DNA of 64,000 nucleotides from Labilibaculum filiforme (GCF_002843315.1 NZ_MVDD01000016.1:27602-91601); one strand, 5' to 3'. Positions 17,918 to 26,980 are shown, numbered from the stretch's first letter. Numbers and translations are program-made. Notes: generated by a model not told the origin, from the letters alone.

Positions 17918-18157
17918 TTACTGATATTTTCGACAAAGAGGCCGTAGCATTCCTTCTAATCCGTTTAATTTTATTTCGTACATCGAAGCTAGCATTTCGC
18001 CCAATTTTCCGGGAGGAAAACCTTTTTGTCGGTACCAAACTAAATAGGGTTCAGGAATATCTATTAAATAGCGTCCTTTGTATTTGCCATACGGCATTCG
18101 CATGCGAATTAATTTAATTAATTCTTCATTCATAAAATCCCCATCGATAGTTTCCAT
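17918..18157 (-). CDS. DUF3820 family protein
   Basis: 79 residues from the ATG at 18157; a GTG at 18181 would add eight. The DUF3820 hallmark is clear: MRMPYGKYKGRYLIDIPEPY, LVWYRQKGFPPGKLGEML and LNGLEGMLRPL. The family is small, cytoplasmic and uncharacterised (it carries a label about quorum-sensing-regulated virulence in one species, not meaningful here). Its 3' end converges on modC 21 bases away. Confidence 0.85.
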   Translation of the reverse strand: METIDGDFMNEELIKLIRMRMPYGKYKGRYLIDIPEPYLVWYRQKGFPPGKLGEMLASMYEIKLNGLEGMLRPLCRKYQ

Positions 18158-18232
18158 AGCTGTTCGCAGATTAATTTGCACAAAGATATTTTAGAAATTA
18201 CGATAATCAGAAATTTAAGCACTTATTTTCTC

Positions 18233-18264
18233 TTGACATTCTGTTTAATTTTTCCTTAACTTTA
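18233..18264 (+). promoter_or_regulatory. Probable promoter of the GAF gene
   Basis: TTG at 18233-18235, a 21-base spacer and TAACTTTA at 18257-18264, one mismatch from TAnnTTTG. The GAF gene starts 24 bases downstream. Confidence 0.45.
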
Positions 18265-18288
18265 CGAGTAATCTTAAAATTAGTGGTA

Positions 18289-18783
18289 ATGAATGCAATA
18301 GAAAATCAACATATAAATTCAAATATCGTATCGAAATGGCAGGCAAAAATAGATTTACTGGAGGATTTATTAAAAGTGTCGGCAATTTTGATCATGAAAT
18401 TGCACCCTCACGAATTAGAAGTATTTGTTAGTTCGGCGAATGAGAATAATCCCTATTTAATAGGCGATAGAGGAGAGTTAAGTATTGGCTCGTACTGCGA
18501 TTCGGTTGTAGCTAGTAAGGCAAAGATTGAAATTGAAGATGCTTACAACAATAACTATTGGAAAGAAAAAGTAGAACACAATGGTGGAATGAGTTGTTAT
18601 TTAGGATCGCCAATATTTTATCCAAACGAAGATCTTTTTGGAACCCTTTGCGTTTTAAACGATACCAGTAGAATATTCGACGATTTGGATCATAAATTAG
18701 TAGATCATTTTCGAGAAAGTATCGAGGCAGATTTGCTTATTGACGAGCAGAATGAGATCATTCGAAATGCTTCGATTTACTAA
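18289..18783 (+). CDS. GAF domain protein
   Basis: 164 residues from the ATG (a GTG two codons earlier is also possible). Almost the whole protein is one GAF domain, with SYCDSVVASK, YLGSPIFYPNEDLFGTLCVL and the closing helix. No kinase, cyclase or DNA-binding part is attached, so it is a stand-alone sensor-type domain; ligand and partner unknown. Homologous domains usually sit at the front of sensory kinases. Converges with mnmA. Confidence 0.75.
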   Translation: MNAIENQHINSNIVSKWQAKIDLLEDLLKVSAILIMKLHPHELEVFVSSANENNPYLIGDRGELSIGSYCDSVVASKAKIEIEDAYNNNYWKEKVEHNGGMSCYLGSPIFYPNEDLFGTLCVLNDTSRIFDDLDHKLVDHFRESIEADLLIDEQNEIIRNASIY

Positions 18784-18821
18784 GGATCGCCATACGTACC
18801 GTAAATTACTGTAAGAGTGAT

Positions 18822-19913
18822 TTATTCGGCAAAGCCACCACCAATTAGTTTATTGCCTATATAAAATGCTACGGGTTGTCCGGGGGCAATGGCCCAAGCT
18901 GGATCTTCCAGTTTTACTTCCAATTCTGTTGTGTTGAGTAGTTGTAGGCAGCTAAATTTTTGTGGGTTTCGGCCCAGACCACGAACAATGGTACTGATAT
19001 TTGGCAACTTGCTGTCTGCGATATCATTAAAATAGTAATCGGAAACCCTTAAATTCATTACATTTAAATCTTCTTTCTTTTCTAGAATAAGTGTATTGGT
19101 ACCTGCATCAATACGACTTACCATCAAACCCGATTTCTCTTTTAGTTCTAGTCCTCTTTTCTGGCCCACGGTGTAATATGGGTATCCATCGTGCCAACCC
19201 AGATGCTTTCCTTTGGTATCGGTTACTTTACCACGACCAATTTTCTGATCTAAATCAGGAATCATTTCCTGTAAAAAGTCGCGGTAGTCCATACGATCCA
19301 TAAAACAGATGCCCATACTTTCCTTCTTTTTTGCGACCTCTGCAAAGCCAAAATCTTTGGCAATTTCGCGCACTTCTGTTTTTGTATATATTCCCAATGG
19401 AGTAAGTGTTCTCGACAAAATATTTTGTCCTAAATTCCATAGAAAATACGATTGATCTTTTGCGGGATCTTTGCCTTTAAAGATGTAGAAGGTATTGGCC
19501 TCTTTCCGAATTTGAATGTAGTGACCAGTGGCAATAAATTCGCAGTTCAATTCATTGGCTTTTTCTAAAAGCAATTTCCATTTTAATTGTGGATTGCACT
19601 GTATGCACGGACTAGGAGTTCGTCCGGCTAAATATTCATCCAAAAAGAATTGAATGATGGTTTCGCGGAATTCTCTGCGAGCATCAATCACATGGTGTTC
19701 GATTCCTAACTGTTGTGCTAGTTTTTGCGCTTCAAGAATAAAATCGGGGATAGGATCGGAAGATTCAAAGGAATTGTTTGTCCCAAAAAACCAAAGTGAA
19801 ACACCAATAACATGGTATCCCTGCTGTTGCAGTAGCATTGCTGTAACCGACGAATCGGTTCCTCCGCTCATTCCCAATACTACTTTGGTTTTTGTATCTT
19901 TCTCCTCCTTCAT
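18822..19913 (-). CDS. mnmA: tRNA 2-thiouridine(34) synthase MnmA
   Basis: 363 residues. The PP-loop GMSGGTDSS (residues 14-22), the catalytic cysteine in TPSPCIQCN (Cys103) and the second cysteine in SMGICFMDR are present, as is the C-terminal region with GQPVAFY. It thiolates U34 of Lys, Glu and Gln tRNAs in the cytoplasm. The ATG at 19913 is chosen over a TTG four codons upstream because GGAGGAA lies at ribosome-binding distance before the ATG and overlaps that TTG. A good promoter lies at 19940-19970. Confidence 0.94.
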   Translation of the reverse strand: MKEEKDTKTKVVLGMSGGTDSSVTAMLLQQQGYHVIGVSLWFFGTNNSFESSDPIPDFILEAQKLAQQLGIEHHVIDARREFRETIIQFFLDEYLAGRTPSPCIQCNPQLKWKLLLEKANELNCEFIATGHYIQIRKEANTFYIFKGKDPAKDQSYFLWNLGQNILSRTLTPLGIYTKTEVREIAKDFGFAEVAKKKESMGICFMDRMDYRDFLQEMIPDLDQKIGRGKVTDTKGKHLGWHDGYPYYTVGQKRGLELKEKSGLMVSRIDAGTNTLILEKKEDLNVMNLRVSDYYFNDIADSKLPNISTIVRGLGRNPQKFSCLQLLNTTELEVKLEDPAWAIAPGQPVAFYIGNKLIGGGFAE

Positions 19914-19939
19914 AAATTCCTCCAATTTGTAATGCGATG

Positions 19940-19970
19940 CAAAAATATCTCTTTCAAAGCGGATAACAAA
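19940..19970 (-). promoter_or_regulatory. Bacteroidota promoter of mnmA
   Basis: On the minus strand TTTG (19967-19970), an exact 19-base spacer, then TATTTTTG (19940-19947), a full match to TTTG-N19-TAnnTTTG. The mnmA ATG is 26 bases downstream. Confidence 0.75.
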
Positions 19971-20034
19971 ATTAGTCTTGTCGGGGGAATCATAATGATT
20001 ATCGAAAAAATAGGTAGATATCCTGCCTTTTTCC

Positions 20035-20042
20035 TATTTTTG
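20035..20042 (+). promoter_or_regulatory. -7 box of the M13 peptidase gene
   Basis: TATTTTTG matches TAnnTTTG and lies 42 bases before the ATG. No convincing -33 box. The same CTATTTTTGAGG string recurs before the lipoprotein gene at 30785. Confidence 0.5.
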
Positions 20043-20084
20043 AGGACACAAAAGTAAATAGTATTAACAACAAATCGCATAGTA

Positions 20085-22130
20085 ATGAATATGAAAAGAC
20101 TGTCGGGTGGAATTCTGAGCGCAGGTCTAGCTCTTTCCATTATAGTAGGATGTGCCGAAAAGGAACAAAAAGGTGCAGGAGTACTAAAAAAAGAAGACAT
20201 GAATTTATCCGTTAATCCGGGGGATGATTTTTTTGAATATGCCAATGGTAATTGGATGAAAAATACTCCAATTCCTGCAGATAGAAGTCGCTACGGTGCT
20301 TTCGATATTTTAGCAGAAAGTGCCAATGGTGCAGTACACGAATTATTGGAAGAAGCAGCAAAAACAGAAAATGCCGAGGCAGGAAGTAATTTGAAGAAGA
20401 TTCAGGACTTTTATGCTACTGGGATGGATGTGGAAAAAGTAAATTCTATTGGTGTTCAACCACTGATGCCTGAGTTCGAAAGAATTGCGAGTATCTCTAA
20501 TGCGGTTGATTTGCGGGAGACTTTGGTTCACCTACACAAAATGGGTATTAGTGCTTTGTTTGGTGCTGGTGTTGAGCAAGACATGAAAAACACGACAGTA
20601 AACCGCATGTATGTTTCGGAAGATGGACTTTCTTTATCGGATCGTGATTACTATACTGAAGATAACGAAACTAGCGCGAACATTCGCGTTGAATTTGTTA
20701 AGCACATTGCTAAAATGTTCGAATTAATTGGTGAGAATGCTGAGCTTGCAACAAGCAATGCAACATCGATTATGCGATTCGAGACTCGCATGGCTGAAAA
20801 ATTCAATACCAATCTGGAAAACAGAAATTATCCAGCTATGTATAATCCTAAAACATTGGAAACATTGGCGAAGGAGTATCCAAATTTCGATTGGGCTGCT
20901 TATTTCAAAGAAATTGGGGCAGAAGTAAACGAGTTTGTAATTACTTCGCATCCAAGATACATGGCTGAGCTAAATAATATTTTGGCAGATGAAAAGTTGG
21001 AAGACATTAAATTGTACTTAAAGTGGAAACTACTTGACGAATCGGCTGGTTATTTAAATAGCGAGTTAGATGAGCAAAACTTTGCATTTTATGGAACGGT
21101 TCTTTCTGGTACAACAGAACAACAACCTCGTTGGAGACGCATGGCAAATGCTACTGGTAGTGTTTTGGGCGAAGCGGTTGGACAATTGTATGTAGAGAAA
21201 TATTTTCCTGCTGAGGCAAAAGAAAGAATGGATAAATTGGTTTCTAACCTGAAAACAGTATTGCGCGGAAGATTGGAAAAGTTAGATTGGATGAGCGACG
21301 AAACTAAAGTAGAAGCATTAGCGAAATTAGATGCTTTTGGGGTGAAAATTGGTTATCCTGAGAAATGGGAGGATTATTCGAAACTTGAGGTCGCAACCGA
21401 TTCGTATGTGCAGAACATGTGGAGAGCTTCTGAGTTTGAACACCAGAAGAATATTGCGAAACTTGGCGAGCCTGTTGATACTAAAAAATGGGGCATGACT
21501 CCACAAACTGTAAATGCATACTACCATCCATTGTTAAACGAAGTAGTATTTCCAGCAGCAATTCTTCAGCCTCCATTCTTTTATATGAATGGCGACGATG
21601 CTGTAAATTACGGTGCTATTGGAGTTGTTATTGGTCACGAAATGACTCACGGTTTTGATGATTCGGGTCGCAGATTCGATAAGGATGGTAACATGAGAGA
21701 CTGGTGGACTCCGGAAGACACAGAGAAATTTAATGCAAGAGCAGAAAAATTAGTGGAGCAGTTTAATGGCTTTAAGGTATTCGACGATTTAAATGTAGAT
21801 GGTAAATTAACCCTTGGCGAAAATATTGCCGATTACGGTGGATTAACCGTTGCTTTGGAAGCTTATAAACTAACTTTGAATGAAGAGGCTCCTGCTGATA
21901 TTGATGGTTTTAATAACATGCAACGTTTTTTCCTTTCTTACTCTAAAGTTTGGAGAGGAAATGTAAGGGATACTTACCTGCGTAAATTGATTAAAGAAGA
22001 TGTTCACTCGCCAGGAAAATATCGCGTAAATGGTGGTTTGTTTAACATCCCAGAGTTTTATGCAGCTTTTAATATTGGTGACGATGCTCCATTGTATCGT
22101 ACCGAAGAGCAAAGAGCTAAAATTTGGTAA
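20085..22130 (+). CDS. M13 family metallopeptidase (neprilysin/PepO-like), lipoprotein
   Basis: 681 residues. A lipoprotein-type signal ends SIIVGCAEKE, so the enzyme is probably anchored on the outer or inner membrane facing the periplasm. The N-terminal domain starts NPGDDFFEYANGNWM, the usual M13 opening. The zinc site is VIGHEMTHGFDD (about residue 517) with the third ligand in GENIADYGG (about 579), and NAYYHP is the substrate-binding motif. M13 enzymes cleave short peptides on the amino side of hydrophobic residues. Single gene with its own terminator. Confidence 0.94.
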   Translation: MNMKRLSGGILSAGLALSIIVGCAEKEQKGAGVLKKEDMNLSVNPGDDFFEYANGNWMKNTPIPADRSRYGAFDILAESANGAVHELLEEAAKTENAEAGSNLKKIQDFYATGMDVEKVNSIGVQPLMPEFERIASISNAVDLRETLVHLHKMGISALFGAGVEQDMKNTTVNRMYVSEDGLSLSDRDYYTEDNETSANIRVEFVKHIAKMFELIGENAELATSNATSIMRFETRMAEKFNTNLENRNYPAMYNPKTLETLAKEYPNFDWAAYFKEIGAEVNEFVITSHPRYMAELNNILADEKLEDIKLYLKWKLLDESAGYLNSELDEQNFAFYGTVLSGTTEQQPRWRRMANATGSVLGEAVGQLYVEKYFPAEAKERMDKLVSNLKTVLRGRLEKLDWMSDETKVEALAKLDAFGVKIGYPEKWEDYSKLEVATDSYVQNMWRASEFEHQKNIAKLGEPVDTKKWGMTPQTVNAYYHPLLNEVVFPAAILQPPFFYMNGDDAVNYGAIGVVIGHEMTHGFDDSGRRFDKDGNMRDWWTPEDTEKFNARAEKLVEQFNGFKVFDDLNVDGKLTLGENIADYGGLTVALEAYKLTLNEEAPADIDGFNNMQRFFLSYSKVWRGNVRDTYLRKLIKEDVHSPGKYRVNGGLFNIPEFYAAFNIGDDAPLYRTEEQRAKIW

Positions 22131-22151
22131 GCGATTATAATCGAAATATAG

Positions 22152-22184
22152 AAACCGTCTCAAGAAATTGAGGCGGTTTTTTTT
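22152..22184 (+). terminator. Strong intrinsic terminator
   Basis: AAACCGTCTCA pairs with TGAGGCGGTTT (one G-T pair) around a short loop and runs into eight T residues, 21 bases after the peptidase stop. Confidence 0.85.
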
Positions 22185-22189
22185 GTTAG

Positions 22190-22512
22190 TTGAACCACTT
22201 CGTGGTTCTATTCTCGCATTGCATGCTGTTTCCGTCCCCGCATTTCATACGGGCTTATTGGTGTTGAACCACTTCGTGGTTCTATTCTCGCATTGCATGC
22301 TGTTTCCGTCCCCGCATTGCATACGGGGTTATTGGTGTTGAACCACTTCGTGGTTCTATTCTCGCACTGCATGCTGTTTCTGTCCCCGCATTTCATACGG
22401 GGTTATTGGTGTTGAACCACTTCGTGGTTCTATTCTCTCGCACTGCATGCTGTTTCCGTTCCCGCGTTTCATACGGGGTTATTGGGCTTGAACCACTTCG
22501 TGGTTCTATTGC
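22190..22512. repeat. Tandem 74-bp repeat array made of small hairpins
   Basis: The core TTGAACCACTTCGTGGTTC starts at 22190, 22264, 22338, 22412 and 22488, so the unit is 74, 74, 74 and 76 bp with a partial fifth copy. Each unit holds a perfect palindrome GAACCAC-ttc-GTGGTTC (7-bp stem, 3-base loop), a weaker GCAT-tgc-ATGC palindrome, and CCCGCAT-ttc-ATACGGG with one mismatch. The array lies between two convergent genes. It resembles REP/BIME-type extragenic palindromes; no transposase is linked in this window. The open frame across it on the minus strand is a by-product of the repetition. Confidence 0.9.
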
Positions 22513-22527
22513 TTTACATACCGGAGA

Positions 22528-22613
22528 AATCCCGAAGGGATTGAATTTGAATAGTCATAGGTGCAACCTATGGTTATGAATGATCGAATGGTGTAAGAAG
22601 CCTGAAAGGCTTC
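22528..22613. repeat. Three further mini-hairpins after the array
   Basis: AATCCC-gaa-GGGATT (22528-22542), CATAGGT-gca-ACCTATG (22556-22572) and GAAGCCT-gaa-AGGCTTC (22597-22613). The last two are again perfect 7-bp stems with 3-base loops, like the array core but with unrelated stem sequence. The last one sits just after the stop of the minus-strand gene and may help end its transcript. Confidence 0.8.
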
Positions 22614-22622
22614 AACTTGGTA

Positions 22623-23177
22623 CTAGTTAGTAACCAAAACTCCAATAAGTATTCCAACACCTATGCCCGCAATGCCAGTGAGAGCTTTTTGTCCGGTGGC
22701 ATTCCATTTCTCTTTACGGATTAGTTCATTAGCACGTTCGAGTTTTACCATGGCTTCGTCGAGAGAGTGTTGGTTAGCAAGCAAACTTTGCTGGGTGTTT
22801 TCCAGCGATTTTTTGGTGTTCGCAATAATATCGAGAGAAATTTGTTCGCTACGTTTACTGTTGGCCAATATTTGGCTGTAGCTAGCTTCATGATCCTTCA
22901 ATCGGTTTTCGAAAGCAAGTAACAAACTAGTACAGGAGTTGCTGTTATTTTCGAGGGTAGCTTGATGGATTTTTTTGTAAAACTCGTAACGAATTTTATT
23001 AATTAAGAACATGGTATCGCATGCTACCACCAGGGTGTCGCCAGCAACCAATTGCAGGGGCGTTTCGTTCGAAGTGCAATATTGTTGCGAATAATTTTTC
23101 ATTTTGCCAGCGTTTTGGGCCAGGGCAGAGAGGCCGAAGCACACTAAAATAAGTATTAATACAATGCTTTGTTTCAT
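22623..23177 (-). CDS. Exported coiled-coil protein with glycine-rich C-terminal helix
   Basis: 184 residues: signal peptide ending ALAQ (about 21), three or four cysteines in the first third, a long coiled coil (about 95-160) and a C-terminal hydrophobic Gly-rich helix GIAGIGVGILIGVLV that could insert in a membrane. No family recognised. It follows the 23191-23562 gene by 13 bases, so the two are one operon, and both are short coiled-coil proteins with a membrane segment, suggesting they act together. Confidence 0.65.
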   Translation of the reverse strand: MKQSIVLILILVCFGLSALAQNAGKMKNYSQQYCTSNETPLQLVAGDTLVVACDTMFLINKIRYEFYKKIHQATLENNSNSCTSLLLAFENRLKDHEASYSQILANSKRSEQISLDIIANTKKSLENTQQSLLANQHSLDEAMVKLERANELIRKEKWNATGQKALTGIAGIGVGILIGVLVTN

Positions 23178-23190
23178 GTGTTTTTTTTGT

Positions 23191-23562
23191 TTAAAGTTCG
23201 AAGCTTTGGGCGGTTTCTTTTAGTGCTTTTTGTTGAGCTTCTTTGTTTGCAATTTTCTCTTTTAATACCTGTAATTGGTTCAGATCTTTTGTTAGTTTTT
23301 GCTGGGCTTCCAATTCCAGAATATCCCGTTCGGTTCGAAGAATCTTTAGCTCGGTTTCGGCAAACTCCAACTTGCGAATTACCACACCAAGCGATTGTTG
23401 CGTACTGCTAATACTATCTTTAAGTACCGATAATTCGGTATTTACCTGCTTAATGGTGTGTTGTGCCTGCTTTAACTGACTGTTGCCTGCTACTACAAAA
23501 TACAAGACCAAAGCAACGAGTAGGATAAGAACTATGTTAAGAGCATTTTTAAATTTTTCCAT
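23191..23562 (-). CDS. Small membrane-anchored coiled-coil protein
   Basis: 123 residues: one N-terminal membrane helix (about 8-27, IVLILLVALVLYFVVAG) followed by a coiled coil to the end. The anchor has no cleavage site, so it is probably a single-pass inner-membrane protein with the coiled coil in the periplasm. First gene of the two-gene unit with 22623-23177. Function unknown. Confidence 0.65.
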   Translation of the reverse strand: MEKFKNALNIVLILLVALVLYFVVAGNSQLKQAQHTIKQVNTELSVLKDSISSTQQSLGVVIRKLEFAETELKILRTERDILELEAQQKLTKDLNQLQVLKEKIANKEAQQKALKETAQSFEL

Positions 23563-24516
23563 AAGGGGTGCTACTGTGTAGTTTTTTTATTAGTAATTAT
23601 TAGTTGTTATTGCCTAAGGGGCTTTTTATTCAAAAATCCTTTCCAAATAAACCCCTTCAGCGACTTTCAATATGTCAAAAAGGAGGTTTTATTTTTTCGA
23701 AGTCCAAGGTAACCATAAATAGCGGAAGTAGTTTCGCTTTTACCGGTCAAATTATAAAATTATTGACGGGACAATGCTTTTTGCTGTAGTAGGAATATTT
23801 GCAGACTATTGTGTTTTAGGGAGGTTTGGCTTGTTGCATTTCCAAGTGTAATGTGACTTGTTTGTTTTTAAAATGAGCGCATTAGTGTTTGTAGTTGGTA
23901 GTTTTTCTTGTTTTTGGGGTCTATCGTTATTATTTTACCATGGTGGGAGTAGTAATCAAAAAAAAATAATCCACGTAAAGTGGCATATTTTTCCAGATAA
24001 ATAGGGATTGGTTACATAATGAAATATACTTCCGATAAATAAAAAACATAAGGGTGTGTAATTATTTGCTAAAAATGTTTTAAATTCATTCCGTTTTGTT
24101 AAATGGATGGGTGCGGGGCAGGAGGAATAATCCAAATAAATAGAAAAAGGGATTGTTGGTGTTGGGAAAGAAGGTGTTGCTGGTAATAGAGAGGGAGAAA
24201 AGCCAATAAATAGTAAAAAAGTCAATAAATTAAGGCTTCCCAGACTTGCGGGACTAATTGTTTACTGGAGTGGAAAGCTTGGCAGGCAATAAAAAGGAGA
24301 CATCAACAAAAGTAGAAAGCGACTTTTTTATAAAAAAGAAGGCAAACACGAAAGTTGGAGCATGGTTTTGGATGCAGAAAAGAGCATCAATTAGAGAAGA
24401 TTGCTTAATCCGCATAAAAAGCATCGTGTTTTTAAATGCCAAAAGTATCGAAATTAATTTTTTATTATTGTTAATTAATTATAAACCCAAAAATAGTAAC
24501 CCAAAAACAGTAAAAC
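23563..24516. other. Long non-coding stretch
   Basis: About 950 bases without a convincing gene. The octamer ATAAATAG occurs at 23715, 23997, 24137 and 24206, with near copies at 24035 and about 24224. Short open frames here (for example 24258-24527, plus strand) are Lys-rich and show no family features. It may be decayed coding DNA next to the disrupted gene that follows. Confidence 0.5.
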
Positions 24517-25259
24517 ATGAAAATTGAAACATTTAATTTTTCCTGGTTTCGAAATGCCGAGCTAGTTTCTTTAGGAAATGATGTGCTAAAAATTACCAGC
24601 GATTAAGATTGGGCTGGATTGCAGGTAGAAGGTTTTATACACAGGTAAAAACCAGTTTGCAAAAGTTCGAAGAGCAATTGAATAGGATAAACACCGTACC
24701 CGAAACCAAAGATATAGAGGAAGCCGATACTCTTTTTAATAATGCGTGGCGTGGCTTAAAGTTTTATTTGAAGGCCTATATGTTGAATTCGGATGCTGAT
24801 AAAAGAAAAGCAGCTAATTTACTGAATAATTTATGCAAGATACACGACTATAATTTGCACACAGAGAGTTATCAGGAACAAAATGCCAAGGCTAAAATGT
24901 TTTTGACCGATTGCGATGGCAAGGCCGAAATGAAGCAGGCAATTGAAACGATTGGGGCGCAAAGTTTTATTAGTACTGTTCAGAATGCTTTGGATGCAAT
25001 TCTATTTAATATTGCAAATCGCAAAAGCAAAGAAGCGGAAGCCTTGGGCTACGAAATTACCAAAATATATCGCGAGGCTTTAAGTAACGCTATGGTGGAT
25101 ATGTTTAAATACATGGAGTCGATGTCGGGTTTGCGCACTGGCGGTGCACTGGATACAATCATTAAAAATGTGAATGGCAGTATTCAGAAAATTGAGGTGA
25201 ATCATAAATTACGTGGCTCCCGCAATTCGGAACACGGTCAGGATTCGGATCAGGAATAG
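24517..25259 (+). pseudogene. Frame-disrupted DUF6261-like gene
   Basis: An ATG at 24517 opens MKIETFNFSWFRNAELVSLG, the style of N-terminus seen in Bacteroidota DUF6261 proteins, but stops at TAA 24604-24606. The rest of the protein continues in another frame from about 24609 (FYTQVKTSLQKFEEQL onward, about 210 residues, mostly helical). Two readings explain it: restoring one A in the A5 run at 24588-24592 would join the frames directly; or a nonsense codon at 24604 plus a one-base loss near 24637 (the intervening frame reads DWAGLQVEG before FYTQVK). The family is of unknown function. It could also be a sequencing error or a truncated but still translated gene. Confidence 0.6.
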
Positions 25260-25297
25260 AATTATATTTTAACCACATACAACTAATATTAGTGATG

Positions 25298-25324
25298 AGG
25301 GAGCCATTTGACTCCCTTTTTTTG
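25298..25324 (+). terminator. Intrinsic terminator after the disrupted gene
   Basis: AGGGAG pairs with CTCCCT around an 8-base loop and runs into seven T residues. Confidence 0.7.
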
Positions 25325-25386
25325 TGCTATTCTTCGGTGTTTGTGCTTTTGGTTTTCTGCCAAGGCAAGCCATTTGCTGGCACAAA

Positions 25387-25419
25387 AAAAGAGATGTAAG
25401 CAAGTGTCACATCTCTTTT
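25387..25419. terminator. Bidirectional terminator
   Basis: AAAAGAGATGT and ACATCTCTTTT form a perfect 11-bp stem around an 11-base loop, with A and T tracts on both sides. It ends the BCCT transporter transcript on the minus strand. Confidence 0.8.
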
Positions 25420-25441
25420 CTATTAATGTATGCTGTTATTT

Positions 25442-26980
25442 TTACTCTTCGATATATTCCTGTAAGGATTTATGAAAACTGTAACACATGATTATTAGAA
25501 TCACTGCAAAGGGAATTGCTGTTAGTATCGATGCTGTTTGCAGGGCTTTTAATCCACCACCAACTAACAAAACTGCAGCAAGTAAACCTTCCATCGAAGC
25601 CCAAAAAATCTTTTGTCCTTTAGGAGCATCGTGTCGGCCACCAGAGGTAAGCGTGTCTACCACAAAAGAACCCGAATCGGAAGAGGTGACAAAAAAGCTA
25701 GCCACCAGTATTACTGTTAAAATCGACGAAAATGTGGTTAATGGGTATTGTTCGAGAAGATGGTAAATGGCCGTTGCCACATTCTTATTTACCGCTTCGG
25801 TAATGGCGTGGTTTCCCATCAACTCCTGATAAATTGCCGATCCTCCAAATACCGTTAACCAAAGCATGGTTAGTAGGGTTGGCACCAACAAAACACCAAA
25901 AATAAACTCTTTAATAGTTCGTCCTTTCGAGATGCGGGCAATAAAAATTCCAACAAAAGGCGACCAGGATATCCACCATGCCCAGTAGAAAACAGTCCAA
26001 GAACTTTGCCAGTTCTTTACTTTATCTACACCGTTGTAACTATTTGTCCAAAAACTCATTTCGAAAAAAGTATCGATATAGTGTCCAATGTTTTGGATAA
26101 AAGATTTGAATATGAAAAGAGTAGGACCAACTATCAACATAAAAACAAGTAGGAAGATTGCTAGCTGCATGTTCCATTCGCTCAGCTTTCGTATTCCTTT
26201 ATCCAATCCTAAAATTAAGGAGAGAGTTGCTAAAATTGTAATTGCTACAATAATAATAATTTGTACGGCATTGCTAATTTCTACCTGAAAAAGATAGCCC
26301 AGACCAGCATTAATTTGTTGAGCTCCCAAGCCCAGGGATGTTGCCAAGCCAAATATGGTTGCAATTACCGAGATAATGTCAATAATATCCCCTATAGGGC
26401 CATATATTTTATCTCCCAGTAGGGGATAAAAAATGGATCGGATGGTAAGGGGCAGTTTTTTGTTGAAGGTGAAAAAAGCCAAGGCAACCCCAACAATGGC
26501 ATACAATGCCCAAGCGTGAACGCCCCAATGCAAAAAGGTAATACCCATAGCTGTTTTTGCCGCAAATACATCTCCTCCGGTTGTTTTTAGAAAAGGATTG
26601 CTGTTGAAATGAAAGATAGGCTCTGCTACACTCCAAAATAAAAGTCCGATTCCCATACCGGCACTAAAAAGCATCGAGAACCAACCTTTTCTTGAAAACT
26701 CAGGTTTGGCATCTTTTCCACCAATTCGGATATCAGAAAATTTTCCGAAACCCAAGTACAAGGCATAAATTAGTAAGCCATTTACCAATAGAATAAAGAG
26801 CCATCCTACTTTATCGGCTACATAATCTTGAGTGTGGGCAAACCATTGCTCCATTGGTTTACCAACAATTAATGTGGTACATACCAGGGTAAATATTACC
26901 AGTAAAGAGGTAATAAAAACCGGTCCGTTGGCTTTTATTCCTAAAAATGTTTTTTTATCACTCCGTATTATTTTACTCAT
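25442..26980 (-). CDS. BCCT family choline/betaine/carnitine transporter
   Basis: 512 residues with about 12 membrane helices. The BCCT signature is present in WAWWISWSPFVGIFIARISKGRT; FSAGMGIGLLFWSVAEPIFHF is the helix 3-4 region with the substrate glycines. Such carriers import trimethylammonium osmolytes with Na+ or H+. The ATG at 26980 (MSKIIRSDKK) is preceded by AGGAATTTTATAGG, a plausible ribosome site, and gives the usual short cytoplasmic N-terminus; a longer frame to 27055 is unlikely. It follows the porin gene by 146 bases, same strand, with no terminator seen between. Confidence 0.92.
   Translation of the reverse strand: MSKIIRSDKKTFLGIKANGPVFITSLLVIFTLVCTTLIVGKPMEQWFAHTQDYVADKVGWLFILLVNGLLIYALYLGFGKFSDIRIGGKDAKPEFSRKGWFSMLFSAGMGIGLLFWSVAEPIFHFNSNPFLKTTGGDVFAAKTAMGITFLHWGVHAWALYAIVGVALAFFTFNKKLPLTIRSIFYPLLGDKIYGPIGDIIDIISVIATIFGLATSLGLGAQQINAGLGYLFQVEISNAVQIIIIVAITILATLSLILGLDKGIRKLSEWNMQLAIFLLVFMLIVGPTLFIFKSFIQNIGHYIDTFFEMSFWTNSYNGVDKVKNWQSSWTVFYWAWWISWSPFVGIFIARISKGRTIKEFIFGVLLVPTLLTMLWLTVFGGSAIYQELMGNHAITEAVNKNVATAIYHLLEQYPLTTFSSILTVILVASFFVTSSDSGSFVVDTLTSGGRHDAPKGQKIFWASMEGLLAAVLLVGGGLKALQTASILTAIPFAVILIIMCYSFHKSLQEYIEE

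Noticed and set aside
22208..22396. Minus-strand open frame across the 74-bp array
   Set aside because: It only reads through tandem hairpin repeats, and its protein is a low-complexity repeat of them.
22190..22512. CRISPR array
   Set aside because: The 74-bp units are tandem with no unique spacers, and no cas genes are nearby.
24258..24527. 89-codon plus-strand frame before the disrupted gene
   Set aside because: Lys/Ile-rich with no family features; it overlaps the start of the better-supported gene at 24517.
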